Origin: a virus
Reading direction: 5' to 3' (one strand)
IMG/VR virus record: IMGVR_UViG_3300030389_004123
Span: 1 to 36,825 of that record
DNA length: 36,825 nt
Positions 30,298 through 36,825 of the stretch are shown one piece after another (within the stretch, counting starts at the first letter, position 1; each line of letters starts with the position of its first letter). Both the position numbers and the translations under genes were made by a program. The notes under the pieces were generated by a model. That model did not search any database. It was not told where the DNA came from and was given only the letters and a program-made list of their open reading frames with translations.

Positions 30298-32399
30298 TGG
30301 CGATTTTAGACAATATCAAGAGTTTATTAACTGGCAGTCAACCACAGATAGAAACAAAGGAAACTGGCCCGATGGTCGGTTACTTTGGCATCAATAGCAC
30401 TCAAGTCCGTATGTTCAACTACGGCGACCTCGCGACAGAGGGCTATCTAAAAAACGCTATCGTCTACCGATGCGTCAATGAGATCAGCAAGGGAGCGTCT
30501 GCAGTCCCGTTTATGGTGAAAAGCGGAGACGATGTTCTTGAGTCACATCCGCTTATCTCGCTACTGGAGCGCCCAAACCCTCTACAAAGCTACTCAGAAT
30601 TTTTTAACAGTTTATTTGGTTTCCTTCTGCTGTCCGGTAACTCATATGTTTTAGGCATCAATGGTACGGGTGGCCCGCGAGAGATGCATCTACTCCGACC
30701 CGATCGCATAATGGTAAAGGGAAACAAGGCTGGCGTCTTCCCTGAAAAGTATGAGTACACAGTAAACGGGGTGCTGAAAGCCAGCTATGAAGTAGATCAG
30801 GAAAATGGCTTCTCAGAGCTAAAGCAGATAAAGCTGTGGCATCCGATGGATGACTATTATGGCTGCTCACCTCTAACGGCGGCAGCGATGGAGGTAGATC
30901 AGCATAACTCTGCAACAAGGCACAACATTAATCTATTGGAGAACGGAGCAAGGCCATCAGGTGCGGTGATATTTAAGCCAAAAGATGAGGCGGGCTATCA
31001 GATGCAGCTATCAGAGTCCCAAAGGCAGCAGATACTTACAGACCTGAACAGGCGTTTTACTGGGAGTAAAAACGCGGGCAGACCGTTACTGCTAGAAGGT
31101 GACTTTGACTGGCGTGAGATGGGCCTGTCTCCAAAGGATATGGACTTTCTCAATCTCAAGCATATGAGCGCAACAGACATCGCTCTGTGTTTTGGCGTAC
31201 CGTCACAACTTGTAGGCGTACCAGACAGTCAGACGTACAGCAACGTAGCAGAGGCTCGGCTGGCTCTGTATGAGGAAACAATCATCCCGTATCTACGGAA
31301 AGTAGAGTCCGACATGAACGAATGGCTTGTGCCACAGTTCAACGAAGATTTGGTATTTGAGTACGATGTTGACAAGATTCCGGCCTTGTCTGAGAGGCGG
31401 CGGATCATCTACAGCAACGTCATTGCAGCAGTGGACAAGGGCATCATGACCCGCAACGAGGCTAGAGAGATGGTAGGTTTGTCGCCTGTAGATGGCGCAG
31501 ATGACTTGCTTGTTCCAGCTAACTTATTCGCTCTCAATGACGGCCAAACACCAGAGGCTGAAGACCCAGAGGATGAGGAGGAGGTTGATCTTTATGATAC
31601 GGAGCGGATTGACAGCAAGCAGAAAACAAATTTCCCGAAACGCGGTGACGATGAAAAAATCAGTCTGAGAAACAGTAATTATCCACAGTTTAGTTACAGC
31701 TTTGCCAAGGCTCTGAAAGATGATAATAGCGCTGTTGGGCGGAAAGTATGGGGAGCCGGAGGGAACATACGTGGCAATGAGGCTTACTCACTTTGGACAA
31801 AAGCGCGACAAGGCTCTACAACACCAGCAGTGCTAGATTGGATCAAAGAGCGCGAGGCATGGGCCGCTCGGCATACCGTCAACGATGGCAATGCCTTCAT
31901 CGGCGGGAAAACAGAGCCGAACCTCTCCAATATCGGCGGTGTGGTAGCCATGATCAAGTGGGGAACGATTAACCCTAAACTTGGTGAGCAGGGCATGAAG
32001 GATGTAATCCTAGAAGTCGTAAAGAAGCTAGAGGGCAGAAAAGACCCAGACAAAGAGGATGACGGCTATATATCAATGAAATATGGCGCTCTGGAAGAAA
32101 AGGTCACAGCGGCTGTTAAGCGTGGATTGCAGGGCAAAGTAGATAAGCACAACGAGAAATATGGGGATAAGCCTACAAAAAGAGCGACATTGCGAATGCT
32201 CACAGCTGTGTTCAATCGTGGTGTAGGAGCCTACAACAGCAATCCGGCAAGCGTCAGACCAAGTGTGCGCGGCCCAGAACAGTGGGCGTATGCGAGGGTC
32301 AATAGTTTTCTTTTCGCTTTAAGAACAGGGCGTTTCCAAGGCGGGAAGCATGACACAGACCTGTTCCCCAAAGGCCATCCATTGAGCAGTAAGAAATGA
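30297..32399 (+). CDS. Portal protein with C-terminal extension
   Basis: This 700-residue protein is an HK97-type portal for its first about 420 residues: KNAIVYRCVNEISKGASAVPF, LERPNPLQSYSEFFNSLFGF, and SATDIALCFGVPSQLVGVP. It should be the DNA gate of the head. Residues about 430-700 are an extra region. One part has YSFAKALKD, GGNIRGNEAYSLW and WIKEREAWAARH. The other, from residue 594, has RMLTAVFNRGVGAY, PASVRPSVRGPEQWAYARVNSFLF, like DUF5824-type proteins. Such regions usually occur as separate genes. There is no frameshift or stop between the parts. Confidence 0.88.
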   Translation: MAILDNIKSLLTGSQPQIETKETGPMVGYFGINSTQVRMFNYGDLATEGYLKNAIVYRCVNEISKGASAVPFMVKSGDDVLESHPLISLLERPNPLQSYSEFFNSLFGFLLLSGNSYVLGINGTGGPREMHLLRPDRIMVKGNKAGVFPEKYEYTVNGVLKASYEVDQENGFSELKQIKLWHPMDDYYGCSPLTAAAMEVDQHNSATRHNINLLENGARPSGAVIFKPKDEAGYQMQLSESQRQQILTDLNRRFTGSKNAGRPLLLEGDFDWREMGLSPKDMDFLNLKHMSATDIALCFGVPSQLVGVPDSQTYSNVAEARLALYEETIIPYLRKVESDMNEWLVPQFNEDLVFEYDVDKIPALSERRRIIYSNVIAAVDKGIMTRNEAREMVGLSPVDGADDLLVPANLFALNDGQTPEAEDPEDEEEVDLYDTERIDSKQKTNFPKRGDDEKISLRNSNYPQFSYSFAKALKDDNSAVGRKVWGAGGNIRGNEAYSLWTKARQGSTTPAVLDWIKEREAWAARHTVNDGNAFIGGKTEPNLSNIGGVVAMIKWGTINPKLGEQGMKDVILEVVKKLEGRKDPDKEDDGYISMKYGALEEKVTAAVKRGLQGKVDKHNEKYGDKPTKRATLRMLTAVFNRGVGAYNSNPASVRPSVRGPEQWAYARVNSFLFALRTGRFQGGKHDTDLFPKGHPLSSKK

Positions 32400-32770
32400 C
32401 AGAAACCGCCCGAACATATTACTACAAGTGCAAAGTCGTGCGGATAATTGACGGTGACACGATAGTGGTAGACGTAGATCAGGGCTTTGATGATTGGAAA
32501 CATAAACAAAAAGTCCGATTGGCGGGTATTGATACGCCGGAAAGCAGAACCCGCAATAAGGCCGAGAAGGTGCTTGGGCTAGCCGCAAAGGAAAGAGTCA
32601 AAGAGCTATGCGGTGATGAGGTCTACATACAGTCTTTAGGGACAGGGAAATACGGGAGGATACTGGCGATCCCTCATACGGCAAGTGGTGAGAACATCTG
32701 CGAAATACTTATCAAAGAGGGACACGCCGTTGAGTACTGGGGCGGCAAGAAAACAAAAGTTTGGGCATAA
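32396..32770 (+). CDS. Staphylococcal-nuclease-like (SNase) protein
   Basis: The 124-residue protein is a complete SNase domain: VVRIIDGDTIVVDV with Asp21, RLAGIDTPES with Arg41, Asp46 and Glu49, and GKYGRIL with Arg88. These match the calcium and phosphate contacts of micrococcal nuclease. There is no signal peptide, so it works in the cell or inside the particle. It overlaps the portal gene by ATGA and the MuF-like gene on the other side. It may degrade host DNA or help packaging; the site in the head operon is unusual. Confidence 0.88.
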   Translation: MTETARTYYYKCKVVRIIDGDTIVVDVDQGFDDWKHKQKVRLAGIDTPESRTRNKAEKVLGLAAKERVKELCGDEVYIQSLGTGKYGRILAIPHTASGENICEILIKEGHAVEYWGGKKTKVWA

Positions 32771-33581
32771 ACAGATAAGGCAGTTCCGGCAGGGACGAGT
32801 CAATGCCCGAAAATACCTTGCACAGCAGAAGCGCATGCAATCTGTACGCTCACGGCGGCTGCAAAAAAAGCTAGACACAGCATTCCGTAAAGACACGAGG
32901 ATTATCGTAGGACAAATACGTAGCGGGCTTCAGCCAGATTACGACTCCTCAATCCGCCGCAAAGAGGTTGAAATATACGCGACCGTCAGAGCCGAGATTC
33001 AGAGGCTGTTCAATACTATCGTAGAGATAAATGATGAAAAGTATGACGCAGTCTTCAACAAACAGGTGGACTTGGGTTTTGGGTTCAACAGACAGGCAGC
33101 TATATCGGCTTGGATGGACGAATACATGACCACACGCGAAATTATATTCGCAAATATTACACAGTCCATGACACGCAGAATATTCAACGATCTCATAGAG
33201 TTAGAGGCTGAAGGGCTTGGTATTGACGCTGTCGCTCGTCAGATAAGCCGTAAATATCTTGCGGTGAGTAGGAAACGAGCAGCTCTCATCGCAAGGACAG
33301 AAATACATAATGCTGCTGGGTATGGCCAGCATAATTACCATAAGTCGTTGAGCACTGATCTCGGTGTCTATATGACAAAAGAGTGGGTAGCTACAGCCGA
33401 TGACCGAACGCGGTCAGCTCACGCAGAGATGAACGGCACAAAGGTAGGCATGGACGAGCCGTTCATGATGCCCAATGGTACAGAGATGCAGTACACTGGT
33501 GATCCCGCTGGGGGTGCGGCCAATGTGATAAACTGCAGGTGCGCAATCGTTTACATTGACCCAGAGGATGAGGTGACATAG
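32685..33581 (+). CDS. MuF-like head morphogenesis protein
   Basis: The protein has up to 298 residues from GTG at 32685, overlapping the SNase gene by 86 bases. A shorter start, such as TTG at 32730 or ATG at 32835, is equally possible. The C-terminal MuF block is clear: RKRAALIARTEIHNAAGYGQ, EWVATADDRTRSAHAEMNG and NVINCRCAIVYID. These proteins join the portal and scaffold or are injected with DNA. The N-terminal part is Lys/Arg-rich and helical. The next gene is 107 bases away. Confidence 0.85.
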   Translation: MVRTSAKYLSKRDTPLSTGAARKQKFGHKQIRQFRQGRVNARKYLAQQKRMQSVRSRRLQKKLDTAFRKDTRIIVGQIRSGLQPDYDSSIRRKEVEIYATVRAEIQRLFNTIVEINDEKYDAVFNKQVDLGFGFNRQAAISAWMDEYMTTREIIFANITQSMTRRIFNDLIELEAEGLGIDAVARQISRKYLAVSRKRAALIARTEIHNAAGYGQHNYHKSLSTDLGVYMTKEWVATADDRTRSAHAEMNGTKVGMDEPFMMPNGTEMQYTGDPAGGAANVINCRCAIVYIDPEDEVT

Positions 33582-33625
33582 TGTTGTAGTTCAAGCTACT
33601 GAAGTATAAACTTATATCCCCATCA

Positions 33626-33637
33626 GCGTAGCTACGC
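33626..33637. promoter_or_regulatory. Perfect 12-base palindrome
   Basis: GCGTAGCTACGC lies in the 107-base gap before the prohead protease. It could be an operator or an mRNA hairpin. A loose TTGTAG / TATAAA pair lies at 33584-33610, spaced 15 bases. Confidence 0.35.
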
Positions 33638-33688
33638 GACCCATTGATTAGCCAATCACGATAATAATCTGTATCAGAGGAATCCATT

Positions 33689-34618
33689 ATGACAGATGGA
33701 ACAAATCCGGTTGATCGCATCCTAGAGCTTTGCAAGGCACTGGATGAGGGTCTGGATGCTGAAAGTAAAGAGCAAATCCGGCGTGATGTCTTCACGACAG
33801 AGGAGGAGGCACAGGAGCGGGCGGAGGAGATCGGCTGCACCGGAACTCATTCTCACGATGAGGACGGCAACGAAGTATTTATGCCATGCGCTACACACGA
33901 TGAGTACATAGAGCGCACGGGCATTGATGTTGCGGGTAAGCAGGATGAGCCAGCAGAAGAGGAATATCTGGACTTCCGATCAGACATAAAGGCATACCAA
34001 GACGATGACGAGGATGAGGAGAAGGGTACATTTGAAGGGTACGGCTCCATATTCAACAACAAAGACCTCGGAAATGATGTGGTTATGCGTGGCGCGTTTG
34101 CTAAGTCCTTGCGGCGAACAGGGCCAAAGGGCGTCAAAATGCTCTACCAGCATAAGACAGATATGCCGATTGGCGTCTTTGAGAGCATCAAAGAAGATGA
34201 AGATGGCCTTAAAGTAAAAGGCAAGCTGGCGCTTGGAACACAAGCGGGCCGCGAAGCATACGAATTGATGAAGATGGGCGCACTTGACGGCCTGTCCATT
34301 GGCTTTCGGGTAGCACCTAAAGGTCAAGAATATGACAATCGCCGTAAGCGGCGGAACATTAAGGAAGTAGAATTGATGGAGATCAGCTTGGTCACATTTC
34401 CGATGAATCCCAAAGCTAGGGTCAGATCGGTCAAAGGTGATGAGCTGTCTATCAGAGAATGGGAAGGCGGTCTGCGTGATGCTTTCCAATTATCCCGTTC
34501 AGAGGCCAAAGTGGCGGCTAAAGCTGTCCACAAGGCATTTAATCAGCGAGAGGCTGAAGAGAACGCAGGAGTGATTGAATCGCTCCAATCTTTAACCAGC
34601 AAACTCAAACACCTATGA
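33689..34618 (+). CDS. Prohead protease (HK97 family) with N-terminal extension
   Basis: The 309-residue protein has an HK97-type protease core from about residue 112: GTFEGYGSIFNNKDLGNDVV, MLYQHKTDMPIGVF with His155, GALDGLSIGFRV, and MEISLVTFPMNPKARV with Ser233 as the likely nucleophile. It cuts the scaffold and capsid delta domain during head maturation. Residues 1-110 are an extra acidic part with FTTEEEAQERAEEIGCTGTH and FMPCATHDEY, a small two-Cys module seen in other phage structural proteins. The ATG follows AGAGGA. Confidence 0.9.
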   Translation: MTDGTNPVDRILELCKALDEGLDAESKEQIRRDVFTTEEEAQERAEEIGCTGTHSHDEDGNEVFMPCATHDEYIERTGIDVAGKQDEPAEEEYLDFRSDIKAYQDDDEDEEKGTFEGYGSIFNNKDLGNDVVMRGAFAKSLRRTGPKGVKMLYQHKTDMPIGVFESIKEDEDGLKVKGKLALGTQAGREAYELMKMGALDGLSIGFRVAPKGQEYDNRRKRRNIKEVELMEISLVTFPMNPKARVRSVKGDELSIREWEGGLRDAFQLSRSEAKVAAKAVHKAFNQREAEENAGVIESLQSLTSKLKHL

Positions 34619-34627
34619 GGAGTTCCT

Positions 34628-35842
34628 ATGTCTGAAGACATAAAAAAGACGCTCTCTCAGTACGGCGAGGCTTTTGACGAGTTCAAAAAGTCCTACGACG
34701 AAAAACTGGAGAACATAGCCAAAGGTGTTACTGATCCACTTCTGGACGGAAAAATTGATGCGATTGAAGCAAAGATGGATTCGCTGGAGAACGTGAATCA
34801 GCAACTGATGGCTCAAAAGGCACACGCTGAGAAGATGGAAGAGCAGATGGATAGGCTGGAAACAGCTCTCCGCCGCCCTTCCTCTGGTTTCAGCGCGAAG
34901 CAAATTGACGAAAGCCATGCCGCTTGGGACAAGTATTGTCGCAAAGGCATTGAAGGGCTGGAGCCTGATGAGAAGAAGGCTTTGACCGTCAGCAATGACA
35001 CCACAGGTGGCTATCTTGCGCCGCCAGAGTATGTTCGTGAGTTAATCAAGACCGTGACAGAGATTTCTCCAATACGATCAATCTCTCGCGTCCGTACCAC
35101 GGCACAACGTAGCATTCAGCTTCCAAAGCGCACAGGGCAGTTCGCTGCACAGTGGGTGGCGGAGTCTGGCACTCGCAGTGAGACAACTGGCTACACTGTA
35201 GGTCTGGAAGAGATACCAGCGCATGAATACTACGCTCTGGTGGATATTTCTGAGCAAGACCTTGAAGATTCAGTGTTTGACCTTGAGGCAGAAATGCAAG
35301 CTGAATTTGCCGAGCAATTCGCAAAAGCAGAAGGCACAGCATTTGTCTCAGGCGATGCTGTAGGTAAGCCGGAGGGTTTTCTGACAAACAGCAGCGTAGC
35401 CTCTGTGAACTCAGGAGCCGCTGGTGCATTGACTGCGGACGGTCTTATAACTTTGGTGCATAGTATCAAAGCTGAATATGGCCGTGCGGGTGTATTCGTA
35501 TTTAATCGCTCAACCTTGGCGGACATCCGCAAGCTGAAGGACACTGCTGGTCAGTATGTCTTTCAGGCTGGCATGATGCTTCAAGGCGGAGTGACCAATA
35601 CAATTCTCGGCTACGGATATGTAGAAGCGACAGATATGCCTGACGTTGCGGCTAGTGCAAAGCCTGTGGCGTTTGGTGACTTCCGAAGAGCATATATGAT
35701 CGTTGATCGTGTGGCTCTGGCTGTCTTGCGTGATCCTTTCACACAAGCAACCACCGGAAATGTCCGATATGTAGCTCGTCGCCGCGTGGGTGGTCAGGTC
35801 ATACTGGCTGAGGCTATCGTCAAGCAGAACATTAGTTCTTAA
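34628..35842 (+). CDS. Major capsid protein (HK97 fold)
   Basis: The 404-residue protein has an N-terminal coiled coil of about 100 residues (a delta domain to be cut by the protease) and then the HK97 capsid core: GGYLAPPEYVRELIKTV, SISRVRTTAQRSIQLPKRTG, AQWVAESGTRSETTGYTVGL, and later KPVAFGDFRRAYMIVDR and LRDPFTQATTGNVRYVARRR. It forms the head shell. GAGGAG precedes the ATG. The gene starts nine bases after the protease stop, as expected for a coupled pair. Confidence 0.95.
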   Translation: MSEDIKKTLSQYGEAFDEFKKSYDEKLENIAKGVTDPLLDGKIDAIEAKMDSLENVNQQLMAQKAHAEKMEEQMDRLETALRRPSSGFSAKQIDESHAAWDKYCRKGIEGLEPDEKKALTVSNDTTGGYLAPPEYVRELIKTVTEISPIRSISRVRTTAQRSIQLPKRTGQFAAQWVAESGTRSETTGYTVGLEEIPAHEYYALVDISEQDLEDSVFDLEAEMQAEFAEQFAKAEGTAFVSGDAVGKPEGFLTNSSVASVNSGAAGALTADGLITLVHSIKAEYGRAGVFVFNRSTLADIRKLKDTAGQYVFQAGMMLQGGVTNTILGYGYVEATDMPDVAASAKPVAFGDFRRAYMIVDRVALAVLRDPFTQATTGNVRYVARRRVGGQVILAEAIVKQNISS

Positions 35843-35852
35843 CGGAGGCGAC

Positions 35853-36302
35853 ATGAAAGATTTAGCTAATAGCATATCGGCTGTTCAGTCATTAGCTCCG
35901 GCAGTACGCACTGCTGACGCAAATGGCACTGGCGTTGATCTCCAGTTCTTTGAATCTGCCACGGTTGTGGTGGATACAGGGATAGAGGGCGACACACTTA
36001 GCTCATCAGTAAAGATTGATTTCATCCTTGAAGAATCATCTGATAACAGCACTTTTACTGCCGTAACAAGCAGCACAAGTGTTACTGATGGGGCCGTGGA
36101 TTCGTCTGGCATCTTTTTGACTTTGGATGCCAACGGGGAAACTCCCCAGATAACCACTATCGGTTATGTTGGGGGCGCTCAGTACATCAGGGTCAAAGCT
36201 GATTTCACAGGCACACACTCCAACGGTACGCCTATTTCGGCGTCCGTCATCAAGGGTGCGCCTAGACACAGCACTGATGCTGATACACTTTCTACAGCCT
36301 AG
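35853..36302 (+). CDS. Capsid-associated (decoration-like) protein
   Basis: The 149-residue protein is beta-rich, with GVDLQFFESATVVVDTG, ILEESSDNSTFTAV and TTIGYVGGAQYIRVKADFTG. This layout is typical of small proteins encoded directly after the capsid in many HK97-like phages; some may decorate the head. GGAGG precedes the ATG at 35853. The function is assigned from position and pattern only. Confidence 0.7.
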   Translation: MKDLANSISAVQSLAPAVRTADANGTGVDLQFFESATVVVDTGIEGDTLSSSVKIDFILEESSDNSTFTAVTSSTSVTDGAVDSSGIFLTLDANGETPQITTIGYVGGAQYIRVKADFTGTHSNGTPISASVIKGAPRHSTDADTLSTA

Positions 36303-36314
36303 TAGATGGATGGC

Positions 36315-36336
36315 AGGGGGAGCTTTGGCTCCCCTT
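36315..36336 (+). terminator. Rightward terminator after the capsid genes
   Basis: GGGGAGC-TTTG-GCTCCCC forms a strong seven-pair stem, extended by an A-T and G-T pair, and is followed by TTGTTATTT. It would reduce transcription of the next genes, so that capsid proteins are made in excess. Confidence 0.75.
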
Positions 36337-36354
36337 GTTATTTAAGGAGCGAAT

Positions 36355-36669
36355 ATGTCTACATATAAAATTCTTGTCCCCAAGCCAGCCGCGAAGGATG
36401 AATCAGGTGCTACCACTGGGCTGTACGCAGCCGACGAGATAGTTACTCCTTCCGCAGAATGGCAACAGAAAATCATGGACACATTCGTGGAAAACGGATG
36501 GGCCATAGAGGTTAAGACTGTTGAGCCAGAGGTCAGCATCACCGTAGAAGCAGAGATAGTCGCTGAAGAGAACGTGACGCTAACGGTAGATGAGGCCACG
36601 GTAGAGGTTGAGCCGCCCAAGAAAAAGCGAGGCAGACCCAAGAAAAACCCTGAACCCGAAGAGGGGTAA
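36355..36669 (+). CDS. Small late protein with AT-hook-like tail
   Basis: The 104-residue protein has a mixed N-terminal region (YKILVPKPAAKDESGATTGLY), a helix (SAEWQQKIMDTFVENGWA), an acidic strand-rich stretch and a basic C-terminal segment KKKRGRPKKNPEPEEG. The KRGRPKK core matches an AT-hook, which binds the minor groove of AT-rich DNA. It could help DNA contact in the head, though most short basic tails are not AT-hooks. AAGGAG precedes the ATG. Confidence 0.62.
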   Translation: MSTYKILVPKPAAKDESGATTGLYAADEIVTPSAEWQQKIMDTFVENGWAIEVKTVEPEVSITVEAEIVAEENVTLTVDEATVEVEPPKKKRGRPKKNPEPEEG

Positions 36670-36672
36670 AGC

Positions 36673-36825
36673 ATGACAACGCTTCTTTTGGTGGAGGGTG
36701 ACACCAAGGCACAGATACAAGCAACTATCACCCGCTCTGACACTGGTTCTGCTGTTGATCTAAACAACACAAGCTCAGTGGTTATGCGCTTCCGCAAAGA
36801 GTTTTCATCTACGTTGATCGCAACG
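36673..36825 (+). CDS. N-terminal fragment of BppU-like structural protein (cut by window end)
   Basis: The frame runs from an ATG to the window edge, 51 codons. It reads LLLVEGDTKAQIQATITRSD and AVDLNNTSSVVMRFRKEF, which resembles the N-terminal domain of BppU-type baseplate upper proteins and similar small head-tail-region proteins. The rest is missing, so the assignment is tentative. The frame does not continue into the left-edge fragment. Confidence 0.6.
   Translation, partial: MTTLLLVEGDTKAQIQATITRSDTGSAVDLNNTSSVVMRFRKEFSSTLIAT

Noticed and set aside
33980-34489. 169-residue minus-strand frame
   Set aside because: It is a shadow of the prohead protease on the other strand.

Overview
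This window looks like most of the genome of a tailed, long-non-contractile-tail (siphovirus-type) bacteriophage, probably from a marine or aquatic Gram-negative bacterium. The evidence is a complete head and tail gene set, a T4-type lysozyme beside a holin-like gene, very dense genes with many ATGA/TGATG overlaps, and several proteins of kinds common in marine phages (a cupredoxin-like insert in the tail-tip protein, a lipase, an ERF-type annealing protein). The head-tail and tail genes, including GTA gp10-like and rcc01693-like proteins, follow the order seen in Rhodobacter-type gene transfer agents, which leans toward an alphaproteobacterial host; this is inference. I see no integrase, tRNA, DNA polymerase or CRISPR array. 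Both window ends cut through genes. The terminal fragments do not join in frame across the ends, so some sequence is probably missing between them.

Layout. 1-12880 (+): C-terminal gene fragment, lipase, small lipoprotein, head-tail connector and adaptors, tail tube, chaperones, tape measure, distal tail and hub genes, a cysteine-peptidase-like gene, a 1304-residue tail-tip protein, holin-like protein, lysozyme and one small gene. 12890-19053 (-): an early-type block of small unknown genes, an ArdC-type antirestriction protein, a winged-helix-like protein, an ERF-like ssDNA-annealing protein and a PD-(D/E)XK nuclease, ending at a rho-independent terminator. 19134-23003 (+): a small Cro-like regulator and a tightly overlapping cassette of ParB-like domain, TET/JBP dioxygenase, amino-acid:DNA transferase, FAD enzyme and P-loop DNA-base kinase. 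22997-27188 (-): RusA-like resolvase, primase-helicase, helix-turn-helix replication protein and small genes. 27362-28455 (+): three small genes with early-type promoters. 28536-36825 (+): terminase, portal, SNase-like nuclease, MuF-like protein, prohead protease, major capsid, a capsid-associated protein and two small genes, probably continuing into the left-end late genes.

The most interesting system is the 19345-23003 cassette. Read with what is known of phage thymidine hypermodification, it predicts a fully post-replicative route. A TET/JBP enzyme would oxidise the 5-methyl group of thymine (or host-made 5-methylcytosine) in DNA, the kinase would phosphorylate the hydroxymethyl base, the transferase would displace the phosphate with an amino acid, and the FAD enzyme would trim the adduct. 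Known phage pathways of this type start from hydroxymethyl-dU made in the nucleotide pool. No gene for that (dUMP hydroxymethylase), no C5-methyltransferase and no DNA polymerase is visible here. Together with ArdC this suggests two layers of anti-restriction.

Regulation. At least seven early promoters share TTG(T/C)TT (or TTTTCT), 16-17 bases, then CATAAT-like hexamers. Most sit just after T-rich tracts or small hairpins, and several of the genes they serve share a similar leader with TTGATAGGAGT. A CCCGT-A-ACGGG palindrome lies inside the promoter next to the Cro-like gene and is its likely operator.
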